From Sthenelais limicola (Eukaryota > Annelida > Polychaeta > Phyllodocida > Sigalionidae): a DNA stretch of 64,000 bases. A program made the position numbers and the translations under genes. Below are positions 11,504-23,620 of this stretch, piece by piece. Position 1 is the first letter of the stretch. Each line of letters begins with the position of its first letter. Under the pieces are notes generated by a model. That model had not been told where the DNA came from and did not search any database. It was given only the letters and a program-made list of their open reading frames with translations. Location of the stretch: positions 148,108,808 to 148,172,807 of the forward strand of contig OW804095.1 of NCBI GenBank assembly GCA_942159475.1. The letters run 5' to 3'.

Positions 11504-11785
11504 ACATACATGAATTGATGAATATGATCAGCTGGTTTATGGTGTAGAATAATAATAATATATGCTGACATCGTAAGTATTCTATTGGCCTTGAATTGAA
11601 TAATAATAATACAAAAAAGTAAGTAAGTGAAATGATTTCAAACAAAATACTTTTTGCACCAGTAGTTTGGGTTGTAAATTATGATGATACATATTAACAT
11701 TATAGAAAACATGTTAATTATGTTCAACAGGGAATATTTATCATTGCTCTAATGTCAATATACATGTTTCCATAACATACACGTT

Positions 11786-11886
11786 TCCTTAATATAAGAT
11801 GAATATTTATACGTCAGATTTCATCAGAATCCACCCCGGATGCACTGTAACAGACATGTGCAGTGGCACATTCAAATCCCCTAATA
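11786..11886 (+). mobile_element. MITE family H, right-end fragment
   Basis: Keeps the right part of family H: GTCAGATTTCA, GATGCACTGTAACAGACATG and a terminal AAATCCCCTA. The left two thirds is absent. Confidence 0.6.
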
Positions 11887-11889
11887 TGT

Positions 11890-12660
11890 TTATTTCTATA
11901 GTAAAAGAGTTGCAGGAATTGGTCAAAGACTTCTGCTGAGCAATTCTTCCTGCCTGACCATAAGTTATGTTAAATAACAATACTACAATAAAATTGTCAG
12001 GAAATGCTACATTCACACAGGTTCTGGATAATACATTGTTATGATAGCGATTTGTTCAGTTATTAGTGAAATAATCTTTTTTTTAGAAACGTTTATTAAT
12101 CAATACACAAAATAATATGACAATATACAATCTATTCTTGCAGAGTACAGGGACATGTGTATAATTGGTAGGAAATGAGCCTCAGTTTTAACCATTTGAA
12201 TGGTTAAATCTGGTTGAGTATTACATGGATACATACACGCATACATGTATTTGTGCATGTAGGCACTGAAGCCAGTAGTTGGTACAGAAGGCTGTGGTGG
12301 AGGAGGAGGAGGAAGGCAGGACTGCATAAGGCCATTCATTCACTAAGATGGGTATAATAGCCTCCCGCAGGGCTCATTGTGGGTGCCTACGTGTGAACAT
12401 GGAATAGATACACATAGATGCTCCAGTGTTTGGGGGTGGGGGTGGGGGTGGTGGATGGGCAAGCATCAGAGAGTGGCTCATTCCATTCCTCCGTAGATGG
12501 TAGCAGCTCAATGTGGATCTTATACCAATGGCGCTCTCTGTGCAGTTTATAATCAGGTTGAAACGAGCTGGAGGAAGAATGATACCCAGAGACCAGAGGG
12601 ATGAGTTTCATTCTCCAGCATGTCAAGAACATTACATAGTTATTTGTTAATTTATTTAGT
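11890..12660. other. Unassigned sequence
   Basis: No gene or repeat family recognised. It includes a GGT-rich stretch near 12430. Confidence 0.4.
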
Positions 12661-12663
12661 TAT

Positions 12664-12973
12664 TTATTACACCCCTGTGCTGCAGTTGCCTATACCTTCA
12701 GCATTGTATGTCACACTTGGTCAAGGTGGTGCATAACATGTAAATTATGTCACCCTTGGCGCATACAACAAGTAGGTCCACCAAAAACTGAAATTACTTA
12801 TTTTATTTTCGTTTATTTATATTTTGTATTCACTAATGGGGTGTAATAAATATGGAATAAAGCACTTGTTAGTGACCTCGGGAGTGCGGAAGATCTCGGG
12901 CTAACGCCCTCTAACTTCCCGCACTCCCTCGGTCAATAACAAGTGTACAGACTTCCCCCTTGCTATGTTCCAT
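12664..12973 (+). mobile_element. Composite element F, copy 1 (TIR block plus hairpin)
   Basis: Two parts, both also present inverted at 34070-34396. Part one (about 12665-12849) is bounded by TTATTACACCCC and GGGGTGTAATAA. Part two (12853-12972) is a hairpin with outer arms from ATGGAATAAAGC to GCTATGTTCCAT and CACTTGTTAGTGACC/GGTCAATAACAAGTG. Its apex contains CTCGGGCTAACGCCC. Compared with copy 2, the left arm lacks about 27 bp. Confidence 0.75.
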
Positions 12974-13157
12974 CTATTTACCTTATCAATGCTGTATTTG
13001 TTGTGGTATTATTGTAACAATGACTGACTACTGGCAGAGCTGGCCTCACAGAGGCTGGCCTGCTAAGAGTGCAACGTCTTAAACCAACCAGATTGCTTCA
13101 TTTACATGATTTTAAGTGGATCAAGCAAACTGCACTTTACAAACTGAGGCGTGTGTA

Positions 13158-13545
13158 CTATAGTCTGTCCTGAAAAGTAGTTGAAACGTGATTCCTTAGT
13201 CCCTTTAAGGGGAGGGAAAAGTGGGAGATTTTTGACTTCTATTTATGACAAGGACCTGTCCACCCTTTGCCCAGCGAGTCTCTCATTGCAATCAACCATG
13301 GAGTAACAGGGCCAGTATAACCAGCTCTTGCTTCCTTTTAAGCAAAACAACAGCTGCTTTATATAGAACAGAGGCAGCACAATACAATACAGCTGTATAT
13401 TTGGCCATGGTCGGTCGCAAACGGCCATGGTTGGTCACAAACAGCGATTCAGGGGCAAAGGTTTGAAGTTAAAAATCCCCCACTTTTCCCTCCCCTTAAA
13501 GGGACTAAGGAATCACGTGTCAACTACTTTTTGGACAGACTATAG
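13158..13545. mobile_element. Tc1/mariner-like MITE with ~86-bp TIRs, TSD TA
   Basis: Begins CTATAGTCTGTCC and ends GGACAGACTATAG. The inverted repeats extend about 86 bp through ACGTGATTCCTTAGTCCC and its complement. TA flanks both sides (13156-13157 and 13546-13547). There is no transposase. The TA duplication fits Tc1/mariner; that assignment is inference from the duplication and the terminal sequence. Confidence 0.85.
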
Positions 13546-13569
13546 TAACTATAACTGCCCATGCACTGT

Positions 13570-13740
13570 AGAGCTTAAAGCTGCATTCTACTTTTTGTAC
13601 CTTTCATTTCAAACCCATCTAAAAGTGATTTGATCCAAATTCTGGAGGATTTGCCCGGATCTATTACTACAGGGCTTCATATAAGTCCACATGTATATTT
13701 CCGAGGCCCATCCAAATACTTAGCATTATGTGAGATAATA
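13570..13740 (+). repeat. Dispersed repeat G, left part
   Basis: AAAGCTGCATTCTAC, AACCCATCTAAAAGTG, TTCTGGAGGATTT and ACAGGGCTTCATA match the left half of the copy at 49310. The TTATTATCGCTCAC half is missing. Confidence 0.5.
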
Positions 13741-14100
13741 AAGGTTTAAATTGTAGATCCACTATTTAAAGCCCCATTTTGCCGGTTCGGTCTATAGAAC
13801 ACCTAATGTTTCTGCTCCAAATCTACCCAGTCAGGCGCCCTCTCATACATTCCACCCATCAACCATTATGTCCTTTTTTCAGAGATGGCAAACACATAAC
13901 ATGGATGTAAATAATCTTTTTATGTGGACAAATAAAATCCCTTGCACGGTGTACGGTTATGGTGTCATATAGCACCAGGAGGGGTGAGATTCCAGGATAA
14001 GGCGAGCCCGCCGATAGTCTCTGAGCTGCTCTGACAGGATTGGCATAAAATATAACGCTGATAGGGCAGTTTTCTGTGCACTCTTTTTCACAAATATTCT

Positions 14101-14205
14101 TATGGGTTAAGTTATCAGAAAATGTGGAATTTAAAAAGAAACTAGGATTCAACCCGAGCAGATTTTCTGAATCAAGGCAAAATAAAATATACTGAGATAT
14201 AATTA
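14101..14205 (-). mobile_element. Degenerate family A-related fragment
   Basis: GGGTTAAGTTATCAGAAAATG opens a remnant of an older subfamily. The newer copy at 14209 sits directly beside it. Confidence 0.4.
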
Positions 14206-14208
14206 TAT

Positions 14209-14443
14209 GGGTCAGATTTTCAGAAAATGTACAATTGGCAGCTCTACACATTCAGGCAATTGTGCTCAATTTGGCTAAAAAATGAAGAATGTCGGGTATG
14301 TCTGAGTATATTTGGTATCGTATTGATTTAAAGTATCAGTTCTGTTATCTTAAACTGCATTTTGAAGCTGATTTTTGTCTTAAATGTGGGTTATTTGGGA
14401 GGATTGGAGAGGGCGAATTGTACATTTTCTGAAAATCTGACCC
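14209..14443 (+). mobile_element. MITE family A, 235 bp
   Basis: Full length with ATAT flanks on both sides. Confidence 0.9.
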
Positions 14444-14567
14444 ATATAGACAGTATTTATCATTTACTACAACAGTTTAAGTTCTGCGCATCTCCAGGAG
14501 ATTAACGTATTAAAATATAACACTGATAGGGGACTTCTATCTTCACTCTTTGTGAAACAATATTCCT

Positions 14568-14640
14568 TTGGGTTAAGTCATTAAACAATGTGCAATTTGC
14601 CTTCATCATTCTTCTCAAATTATGTGCACTCTTTTTAATC
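14568..14640 (-). mobile_element. Degenerate family A-related fragment
   Basis: GGGTTAAGTCATTAAACAATG followed by TTTGCCTTCATCATTC recalls the inverted left end of family A. A similar piece occurs at 15052-15140. These look like an older sibling subfamily with GGGTTAAGTCA ends. Confidence 0.4.
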
Positions 14641-14675
14641 CCTCTCTTGAGACTCTTGGGGCTATAACCACCTAA

Positions 14676-14904
14676 TGCAGGGACTCCACTATGGGAAAAA
14701 CGGCTGCGACAAATTTTTGCGACGAAATATCTAATCAAGTTAGATATTTTGCAATTGTTGGCAACAAATAAATGTGTTGCTGACAACCTATTTTATCCCC
14801 TCATCCACTAGAATGTAGAATGTAGAATTTTCCGAATTTTTAGTCATGTCGGCGACAAATTTTGCCTGTCGGCGTCGTTTTTTACCTATAGTGGAGTCGC
14901 CCTA
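14676..14904. mobile_element. MITE family E, copy 1, TSD TAA
   Basis: Terminal inverted repeats are TGCAGGGACTCCACTAT and a matching end GTGGAGTCGCCCTA. TAA lies at 14673-14675 and 14905-14907. The interior has ATATCTAAT/ATTAGATAT-type and GGCGAC/GTCGCC-type inversions. The same element at 57708-57939 has a TTA duplication. TWA duplications are typical of PIF/Harbinger. Confidence 0.85.
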
Positions 14905-15288
14905 TAAGGCAGTGATTAAAAGGATCAATAACCCCCATTTTGGGACTGTTGGTGCACTGTTTGTGGAAGATCCCTTGACTTTGCCTAGGGAGCCCTCAAG
15001 GAGCCCCTCAATGTTGGTCATTAATCCTATACTGGAAAATATTATCATGGGTTAAGTCATCAGAACATGTGCAATTAGCCTTACAATTCGTCTTCATTAA
15101 TCCTCTCAAATAATAGAAAAATGAGATTCCAAATACAGTTCAGTTCAGTTCAGTTGTGAGTCAACCATAAGCTCAATTGTTTTAAATCAAGATAGAAATT
15201 GGATTCCGCTATGTCTTCCGCTATTCTAAGACTCTGGTAAGGAACCTCCTGGGAAGGCAGGAATTTCCTACCTAAGTAAGGGAACATA

Positions 15289-15523
15289 GCTTAGCATTTT
15301 CAGAAAATGTACAATTGTCAGCTCTACAAATTTGGTAACTTCTGCTAAATTAGACTGAAAAATTATGAATAATTGGTATATTAGAGTATCTCTGGCGTTG
15401 TGTTGATAAAAGATGTCTCTTTCATTGTGTTAAATTGTATTTTGAATGTCACTTCCCTCTTAAATTAGGGTCTTTTGAAAAGATTGGTGATGATGAATTG
15501 TACATTTTCTGAAAATCTGACCC
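15289..15523 (+). mobile_element. MITE family A, diverged left end
   Basis: Right end CTGACCC is intact. The left GGGTCAG has decayed to a GCTTAG-like sequence, but ATTTTCAGAAAATG remains. The left boundary is estimated from the 235-bp family length. Confidence 0.75.
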
Positions 15524-15681
15524 ATAAACATGGGACACCAGAGTCTAATGGATGCCCTGGTGTTGTGATGAGGAGGGGACCTTCTCCGGACTGTACCCTA
15601 CCTTTGTGTTACTCCCTGCTGAGCCTGCCTGGGCAGCAGCACCCTTGGGGTAGATTAGGGGCAGTGTGGGAGGGGGGATAT

Positions 15682-15916
15682 GGGTCAGATTTTCTGGAAA
15701 TGTACAATTGGCAGCTGTACACATTTAGGAAATTCTGCTAAATTAGGCTGCAATTTGGTCAATACCAGGTAAATTCGAGTCTATTCGGCATTGCATGGAT
15801 TCCAACAATCTGTTTGGTTAGGTTGAACTGTATTTTGAACTTTATTTTCGTCTGGAATTTGGGTTATTTGAGAGGATTGGCGAAGTTGAATTGTACATTT
15901 TCTGAAAATCTGACCC
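15682..15916 (+). mobile_element. MITE family A, 235 bp
   Basis: Full length. Flanks are ATAT and ACAT, one mismatch in the 4-bp duplication. Confidence 0.9.
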
Positions 15917-15931
15917 ACATGGTTCATGCAT

Positions 15932-15961
15932 TACTACTACTACTACTACTAGTAGTAGTAG
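15932..15961. repeat. Palindromic triplet repeat (ACT)n(AGT)n
   Basis: A run of ACT triplets switches at its centre to AGT triplets, giving a perfect short palindrome just outside a family A right end. Confidence 0.8.
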
Positions 15962-16109
15962 AAGGAGGATTGATGGATGGGGACTGAGTGGAAGAACTGA
16001 CCTGCGAGTCCTAGCAGGTCATTTCATGTTTAGGGCAACAATTTGGGGTTGGTAGAGCGGTTGGTTGCTATAGGACATAGTAACACTTTGCTTGGTCATA
16101 TCAAGGGAG

Positions 16110-16330
16110 GAACTGCGCTTTAACGGATGCTTGACCCCACTCTTTGAATCATTAGCAAAAGTTCCGAACCATGAATTTTATAACCATAGGCTATACATGC
16201 AAATGTGAACTTTTATGAAGCCCTGCAGTGAAACAAAAACAGGTAAACACCTCCATAATTTTGGTTACATGAATAGGAAAAGAACTGAATAAAAAGTTGA
16301 GCTGTTTTACTGTATGGTCAGAATAGATAT
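16110..16330 (-). repeat. Dispersed repeat G, inverted
   Basis: TGAAGCCCTGCAGTGAAAC, CCTCCATAATTTTGGT and ACTGAATAAAAAGTTGAGCTG are the complement of the left half of repeat G. Confidence 0.5.
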
Positions 16331-16356
16331 GTACAATATCGATAAAAATGTTCTAA

Positions 16357-16662
16357 GGCCAAAAAAAAATAGGTGTGTTTCCGATTTACCCCCTACCTAG
16401 AAAAACCTTACCCTACCTAAAACATTTTTTACCATACCTGATTTTTCCCCCATCACATCTTAGTTTTTTTGACAAAAAAAGCTTATAAAAGCAGGAAAAC
16501 AGGTTTTCCTAACCCGAAACAACTATTCTTATGAAAAAGACATTTTTCTCAGTTCCTGGGAGGTGGTTTCCCAAAAAATAAAATTAACAAAAAAAAAAAA
16601 ATTACCACCCCCTACCTAGTTTTCAGCCAGATAAATCGGAAACACACCTATTTTTTTTGGCC
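16357..16662. mobile_element. MITE family D, 306 bp, TSD TAA
   Basis: Ends GGCCAAAA and TTTTGGCC, with inverted repeats of about 33 bp including TAGGTGTGTTTCCGATTTA. TAA lies at 16354-16356 and 16663-16665. A second inner inversion (CCCCCTACCTAG) is near each end, but in direct sense. The 3-bp TWA duplication fits PIF/Harbinger. No transposase. Confidence 0.85.
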
Positions 16663-16832
16663 TAACTGACCTATTGGCATTGTATATATTGTCAACTGCT
16701 GGTCTACCTCTACATTGTTGTATAATTATTGTTTATTAATTATTGTCAACTACATGCCAACATATTGCCACACATATTCATAATAACAATAATTTACTCT
16801 GGAAGTGGGTAGTCCTCATCTATGGTACATAT

Positions 16833-17067
16833 GGGTCAGATTTTCAGAAAATGTACAATTGGCAGATCTACATATTTAGTAAATTCTGCTAAATTAGACT
16901 GAAAAATGGTCAAAACTGGGTATATCTGACTATATTTGGTATTGCCTTGATTCAAACAATCTTTTTGGTTGTGTTAAACTGAATTTTGAACATCATTATT
17001 GTCTTAAATTTGTGTTATTTGAAAGGATTGCTGAAGACAAATTGTACATTTTATGAAAATCTGACCC
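16833..17067 (+). mobile_element. MITE family A, young subfamily
   Basis: 235 bp, ATAT flanks. Shares GGCAGATCTACATATTTAG and an altered right end (TTTTATGAAAATC) with the copies at 26627 and 33070, to which it is nearly identical. Confidence 0.92.
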
Positions 17068-17069
17068 AT

Positions 17070-17414
17070 ATATAGGTCTTCCAGAGGGTCCTTGTTCTTG
17101 CGCTTTATCTTCTACCCATGAATGCTACTCATGAATTATATAGAGAATGTGTGTCTTTGATGCTGTTACACAGTATGGTTGTAACAGAGAATCTGTCTGT
17201 TTGGGTTCTACCTACAACAGGAGCTGTTTGTGGCTAATAAGGCTTGGGCTACCTGCACCTTGTGTCTGTAGGGACTGACTGTATGAGAGTAGAGATATGG
17301 CAGGGTTGTGTAGGTATAAGAGTTATGAATTAGGGTAATGCAGTCTCTTGGTGTCTGTCCTGTATGTGGGGTGGGGCATGGGAGATGGATGGGCCTTCCA
17401 TTAGGCTAATCACT
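17070..17414. other. Unassigned sequence
   Basis: No gene or repeat family recognised between two family A copies. Confidence 0.4.
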
Positions 17415-17418
17415 CTAT

Positions 17419-17653
17419 GGGTCAGATTTTCAGAAAATGTACAATTCGCCTTCACCAATCCTCTCAAATAACCCACATTTAAGAAAGAAATAAGCTTTAA
17501 AATGCAGTTTCACATAACAAAACTGATACTTTAAATCAATGTGATACCAAATATACTCAGATATACCCAGTATTCATCATATTCCAGCCTAATTGAGCAA
17601 CATTTACTAAATCTGTAGACCTGCCAATTGTACATTTTCTGAAAATCTGACCC
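17419..17653 (-). mobile_element. MITE family A, 235 bp
   Basis: Inverted orientation. Flanks CTAT/ATAT, one mismatch. Confidence 0.9.
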
Positions 17654-17969
17654 ATATGAGGAGCACCTGCAGGGGGGGGGGAGGAGAGAGGGAATAGGGT
17701 GCATTATGACTTCTTTACAACCGATTCTCCCCGCCCTCCCCTCCTCATCATCCATCTCACAAACTCCCTCCCCAACCTGCAACCACCCAAACTCCTGCCC
17801 CATCTTAAGAACCAGCTCCCCGACTCAGATCAGTCCCAACTCCCTCGACACCTCCAACCACCCTCTCCTCCCAACCTCCAACCACTCAAACTCCCTCCCC
17901 TGCACCCTCCTTCTCTCCCTCCCCTACGTCGACCCCCCCCCCCTCCACCACCACTCCCTCCACATACAA

Positions 17970-18204
17970 GGCTCAAGTCGCCAGAAAATGTACAATTTAC
18001 CTTCACCAATCCTCTCAAATAACTCAAATTTAAGAAGAAAATTAGGTTCAAAGTACAGTTCAACATAACCAGACAGATTTATTGAATGAATGCAATGCAG
18101 AATATACTCAGATATACCTAGTATTTATCATGTTTCACTCAAATTTATCACAATTTGATAGATGTGTAGAACTGTAGATTGTGCATTTTCTGAAAATCTG
18201 ACCC
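17970..18204 (-). mobile_element. MITE family A, diverged left end, TSD ACAA
   Basis: The left terminus has mutated to GGCTCAAGTCGCCAG, yet ACAA at 17966-17969 and 18205-18208 remains a perfect 4-bp duplication and the length is exactly 235 bp. Confidence 0.88.
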
Positions 18205-18511
18205 ACAAAGACCCTAACCCAGCTATATTTTGTAATTTCATATGAAAGAATACTACATAGACACATATCGCTTTCCATGATTCATATATATTTTCTATAC
18301 TTAATTATCGAAATTCAATTCTTTATATGAATATCAGATTAGATTTTCAGTATTTTTACAATCTTAGAAGTAGATGTATACGTCCCTTCTATTAATCATT
18401 ATTAATAATATATTACATCCTTTTATATTGTCTTGAAAACCTAAAATATGCTAATAAATGCATTTTGATTTTTCTGATATTTATAAGATGCATTAAGATA
18501 ATTGCATAATT

Positions 18512-18920
18512 GTGATGTGTTTCAGGAAAATGAGTCATAAGTCGCAAAAAATAGATTTTGATATACCATTATATTTAAAAAGAGGAGATCAAGGTGATTC
18601 CAATGATAGTAAACATTGAGGGCATTAAATCAGTATTTCTATATTTCAAGTTTGATATTTTTATTTCTGAAAAAAAAAGGTTTTCAATATTGTTGGGTGA
18701 ACAATTACTGGTAAAGTAGGTAAATGTACTCCATAGGATGATCTTAGAAATGTATGAGTATAGTTAATACGCTATGCTGAAATTTGATCCATGTATTCAT
18801 AAGACCTATCTGACTAGATACTCCAAAAATGAAAACATTCCAAAAAGGAGATCTCGTGACTAAATGACTTTTAAAATATGAATTTTGCGACTTATGACTC
18901 ATTTTCCTGAAACACATCAT
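18512..18920 (+). mobile_element. MITE family B, 409 bp, TSD AATT
   Basis: Ends GTGATGTGTTTCAGG and CCTGAAACACATCAT. The inverted repeats run about 38 bp through TGAGTCATAAGTCGC. AATT lies at 18508-18511 and 18921-18924. No coding capacity. Each inverted repeat contains TGAGTCA, an AP-1 consensus. Confidence 0.9.
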
Positions 18921-19246
18921 AATTGCGCAGTGAATCTGAGTGTACACATGTGGCTGGTTCATCCCACACGTCTCTACCAGAATGTGTACAATGCTATAGT
19001 CTAGTTGTGGCTAGGTATTGTTAGAGACTGGTCTACCTAGACACTGCCCCATACATCACCCATACATTACACTCAACACTTTCTCCCACTCTCTCCTCCT
19101 CCTCCTCACCCGCTACTATATACAGGGGTTCTGACGAGGGACCAGACACAATCATTATCTGCCTTACTGTACCGAGTCTGACAATATCATATAGTCTACA
19201 GTCACTATCTTATTAATATTGTATTAATACTTTTTATTTCTCAAAA

Positions 19247-19420
19247 ATGATGTGTTACAGAAAAATGAGTCATAAGTCTCAAAATTGATCTTTGAGCAAA
19301 GGTGAAATACCAAATTTCAAGAGAGTGTATCAAATATGTTCTTGCATTTCTAAGATCAATCTATGGAGTATATTAATTTACCTACTTTACTAGTAATTGC
19401 ACACCCAGAAATATTGCAAA
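19247..19420 (+). mobile_element. MITE family B, 3'-truncated
   Basis: Left end ATGATGTGTTACAG with TGAGTCATAAGTC. The sequence leaves the family after the middle (CCAGAAATATTGCAA). Confidence 0.7.
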
Positions 19421-19499
19421 TGATTGATTTATGATTCATTGTGACAATAAGGGCCTTCTCCACTGAGCCGATTCTCATGCGATTCTCACATAACCATTT

Positions 19500-19906
19500 G
19501 TGATCCGTTTTAGGAAAATGAGTCATAAGTCGCAAAATATGGATTTTGAGATATCACCATATTTGAAAAGAGGAGATCAAGCTGATTCTAATGATAGTAA
19601 ACACTAGGACACCTAATAAGTATTTCTATATTCTAATTTTGATATGTTTAATTTTGAAAAAAAAGTTTGCAATGTTTCTGGATGGGTAATTACCAGTAAA
19701 GTAACTAAATATACTCCAAACGAAGACCTTCAAAATGCAAGAATATATTTAATCCAATGTCCTGAAATTTGTTACATGGATTCATATGACTACAAGTGCT
19801 AGACCCTCTAAAAATCAGAACATTTCAATAAAGAGATTCTGTGAAAAAAACACTTTGAAAAATATCCATTTTGCGACTTGTGACTCATTTTTCTGGAACA
19901 CACCAC
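19500..19906 (+). mobile_element. MITE family B, 407 bp, TSD ATTT
   Basis: Diverged ends (GTGATCCGTTTTAGG, GAACACACCAC) but a clean ATTT duplication at 19496-19499 and 19907-19910. Confidence 0.88.
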
Positions 19907-19910
19907 ATTT

Positions 19911-20545
19911 AACTTCAATGAATATCGGTAACACTTGGAAGCATAGGTATTGTACTCAGTGCCTCTTTTATACTGGGTACTATACTGCAGGTCAGCAAAG
20001 AAACTGGTTTTAGGAAAGTTGTATATAATAACAAGTGTTAATAACAAGTGTGAAATGATATGTTAGGTTAGACAATAATGTAACTACCAAAAGTGTATAT
20101 AATTGTGGTTCTTTAATTTCCAGTCGTCGTGAAGCAGCTATATAGCATGAGAGGAAACCTTGATGAATATATGTTCAGGATCGCATGTGAATGCATTTTA
20201 GGTGAATACAATTTTGCCAAGAAACAAAACAAAAACATTTTCATTTTGCTTAAAATGAAGTATTAAAAAGATTAGACAGTGATACAGTGGTGCACTTTAC
20301 ATCCAGACATACAATAGCTCCATTCCAAATAAAGGCATCGAGCTTTCTATCAGTTCTATCCAGTAGCAGTATTTTGTTTCCGCCTTTTATTTCCTGACAT
20401 CCTGTCACTATCATTTTCTACTTTCAAGTTTCTTTTCAAATCGTTTTTGAAGACCTCAACATTCAAAAGACCTCAAAATCCCATTAGGACGGTAATGGTA
20501 TATAGGCCTACTTCAGGGCAGGAAAGCCACTGACATACCGATGTT
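19911..20545. other. Unassigned sequence
   Basis: AT-rich, no supported feature. Confidence 0.4.
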
Positions 20546-20549
20546 ATAT

Positions 20550-20946
20550 GTAATGTGTTTCAGGAAAATGAGTCATTAGTCGCAAAATTTGTCAAAGCGT
20601 TTTTTTCACAAGATCACATTATTGGAATCTTCTGATTTTTGGAGAGTGTATCACTTATAGTTATGTTGATCGATGTATTAAATTTCAAGACAATCTATGT
20701 AATATATCCTTTCGTGTTAAAGGTCCTCATATTACTTTACTGTTTAATGACCCCCAGAAATATTGGAAACATTTTTTTTCAAAAACGAAAACATCAAACT
20801 TAAAATCTAGAAAATTCTGAAATACTTATTATTTTATTAGTCTGTTTACTATCATTGGAATCGGCTTGATCTCGTCGTTTCAAATATAATGGTATCTCAA
20901 AATCTAATTTTTGCGACTTACGACTCATTTTCCTGAAACACATCAC
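20550..20946 (-). mobile_element. MITE family B, 397 bp, TSD ATAT
   Basis: The interior is in the opposite sense to the copy at 18512. ATAT at 20546-20549 and 20947-20950. Left end GTAATGTG, right end CACATCAC. Confidence 0.88.
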
Positions 20947-21234
20947 ATATCATCTAAAAGGCTCGGAGTCTAGACAGAGCTGGAGATCTGAGGAATGCAG
21001 GAAGGAACACGTTACCTTCAAATTATGAAACAATTAACGCACAACACAATCTTAGACATTCTACCTTAGACATTCTAAATCTTCACAAATAGACAAACTC
21101 ACAAACAAACTCACAGAAAGTTTACCAGCTAACTTTACAATCAGACGAAACCAACAAGAAGCCAGCAAAATGCTTTTAGAGTCGAAAACAAGTAGAATCC
21201 CAGAAGCATCTAACAGCCAGCTAAACTTTTTAGA

Positions 21235-21468
21235 GCCTATTCGTCAGAATATGTACAATCGACAATTCTATACATTTAGAATGATCTACAAATTAGGCAG
21301 AGGAACGATCGATACTAGGCATATCTGAGTCATTTGGTATTGTGTTCATTCATAGAATCCTTCCAGTTATGTTGATCAGTATTTTGAACCCCATTTTATG
21401 TATTAAATTTGTGTTATTTGAGAGGAATTGTGAAGTCAAATTGTACAATTCATGACGTCATACCCCAG
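21235..21468 (+). mobile_element. Old family A-like copy
   Basis: Retains TCGTCAGAATATGTACAAT on the left, the AGGCAGAGGAACGATCGATACTAGG-type middle (shown here only as CGATACTAGG), and ATTGTACAATTCATGACG on the right. Much diverged from the 235-bp group. Confidence 0.5.
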
Positions 21469-21491
21469 CACTCAATACACACAACGCAGAT

Positions 21492-21731
21492 GGGTCGTGT
21501 CGTCAGAAAATGTACTATCAGCAGCTTTAGACATTTAGTAAACTTTGGTAAATTACTATGAGAAATCAGAAATGCTAGGTATATTTGGTCATATTTATAA
21601 TTGCCTTTTATTTATTCAGAAAATATGTTCAGTTAGGTTGATTTGTATTTTGAACCTCAGTTTTGTGTTAAAGTTGAATTATTCGAGAGGATCGGTGAAG
21701 GTGAATTGTGCATTTTAAGACGACTACACCC
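21492..21731 (+). mobile_element. Old family A-like copy
   Basis: Begins GGGTCGTGTCGTCAG and ends in ACACCC. The same general internal order as family A, but with many changes. Probably the same older layer as the copy at 21235. Confidence 0.5.
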
Positions 21732-21734
21732 AAT

Positions 21735-22495
21735 CACAAACAGACAAAATCAACCACAAAAAACACCAACAAAACCAGAGATTCTGCACTGCGGTTTATT
21801 GCATAGGCGTTTGAATAGAGGCATTTTGTCAGTGAAATAGGACTCTTTTGAATCTTGGTTTTACCAAGCATGAAAACATTTGGCATGGAGCCAGCCCTGG
21901 CTCTATAAACGAGGCTAAGTACTTGGTTCAAAGCAGTGCAATGCTGGGAATAGATTTAACCTTTGCTTTGATTGACAATTACCTTAATTCCACTGTACAT
22001 CCAGAATTACTATACCCTGCCAATATAGATGTTTGTGTAGGTATAACATTCACACACCCACCCCATCCCCGACTCACCCCGTAGCCCCTTAATAATGAGC
22101 AGGGTATAGCATTCAGTTAGCGTGTTTCCTTTCTTGACTTGATATGACCGAAATATATAGGAAAGAACGGTGTCAAAACATGGCGTTAAGCAACTGAATC
22201 AATCCCAAACCCTTAATTAAATTTTAATTTTAACTCGAATATTATTATTTGTCCAAGTGTTCTTAAAGTGTATGAATTAGGCCTATGTTCAGGTTTGGTT
22301 TATTGAAAGTAGAACGATATATTATATGGTTGCACAATTGTGAGTTATATCACAACTTAGCTTGTTACGACGTTTTGTTTGCATGTGTTTTCTGTCAAAG
22401 GACATACTTGTTAACATGCTTTGTTTATCTCGTAGATGCATGTAAACAATATCGCTACAATCCCACCAACTCTCATTCTCAGATATCATTTTACC
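21735..22495. other. Unassigned sequence
   Basis: No gene or repeat family recognised. Confidence 0.4.
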
Positions 22496-22499
22496 CGCA

Positions 22500-22965
22500 C
22501 TCCTACCCCCGCCCCATTAGCCCCCCCCGCCCCCGCCCCCGCCCCCGCCCCCACCCCTCAGCTCATTACTTCAGTAACAATCTACCAATCCCTACCGGAG
22601 CCATATTACTATAGAAAGGATTTGGATTTTTTTAGGATTCTCTTAGGGGAAATTAACCTTAATACACCCCCGCATACACACACACACACACCCCTCATCC
22701 GCCCCATGCACACAGACACAGACACACACCACATGCACACACCTCGCCTGTCTCTAGATAGAGTCAACCTACAAACAGTTTGCATTCCTCTCCCTCCCTC
22801 TTGGTGAGACTGCCTTTCCCGTCCTACGGGAAATCATCTCTGAATGAGTATAGACGACACTAGATAGTATATATTCATGTCTGGATGTCTGTTTCTTCCT
22901 CACTTTCTCTCCCTCTATTGTCTCTTGTCCACTCTCTCTCTCTCTCTTTTCTCTCCTTGTCTTTT
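22500..22965. repeat. Cluster of simple repeats
   Basis: CCCCCGC-rich tract (about 22505-22560), CA/GACA tract (about 22675-22740) and CT-rich tract (about 22895-22960). Frames across these are low complexity. Confidence 0.75.
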
Positions 22966-23454
22966 TTATATATCATGTCCTGGGTCTTCCACTGCCTAGA
23001 GCTAACACTTTTCTCTCTATTTGTCGTTCCTCCTATAACTCACTATCCATTACAAGAAATACTTTAAGTCAGAATTTCTTACGCAACAGACCCCAGGGCA
23101 ATATAATATATGTGTGGGAGATATAGAAGCTGGTAGCAAGAAAGTTGAAGAAGGATTGATTTTGAGTGTGGAGGAGGGTTTTATCGGACAGGTATTGATT
23201 ATGAATTACCTTTGCTCCATTCTCTTTACTAATCAATTACCCGATCTTGGGTATGGTAACAGCTGGCCCATCCACCTCCTACCTCTTCTACTGCCTCTGC
23301 TACTCTCACATTCTTAAGTATGGGATGGCTCTGAGTTTCAGCTGCACAGAATGGGGGTATGTGTGGGGTTTGGGGTTAGGGTGTTAGGGGGGGGGGGAAT
23401 TGGGAGCTTTATGCCCGGTGTTAAACCATGCACTCGTATATAAATGTGATGTGT

Positions 23455-23620
23455 TAAAGAAAAATAAGTCACAAGTCGCAAAATATGATGTTTCTTAAAG
23501 GTCTCTACACAAGAAACCTTGCTCAGAATGTTTTCATTTTTCCTTATGTTTACCATCATTAGAATGGGCTTGATCTCATGGTCATGCTTTCTATTTTCCA
23601 GTAAAGTAAAGTATGTAATG
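23455..23620 (+). mobile_element. MITE family B, truncated
   Basis: GTGATGTGTTAAAG, then AGTCACAAGTCGCAAAAT. The right inverted repeat is missing. Confidence 0.6.
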
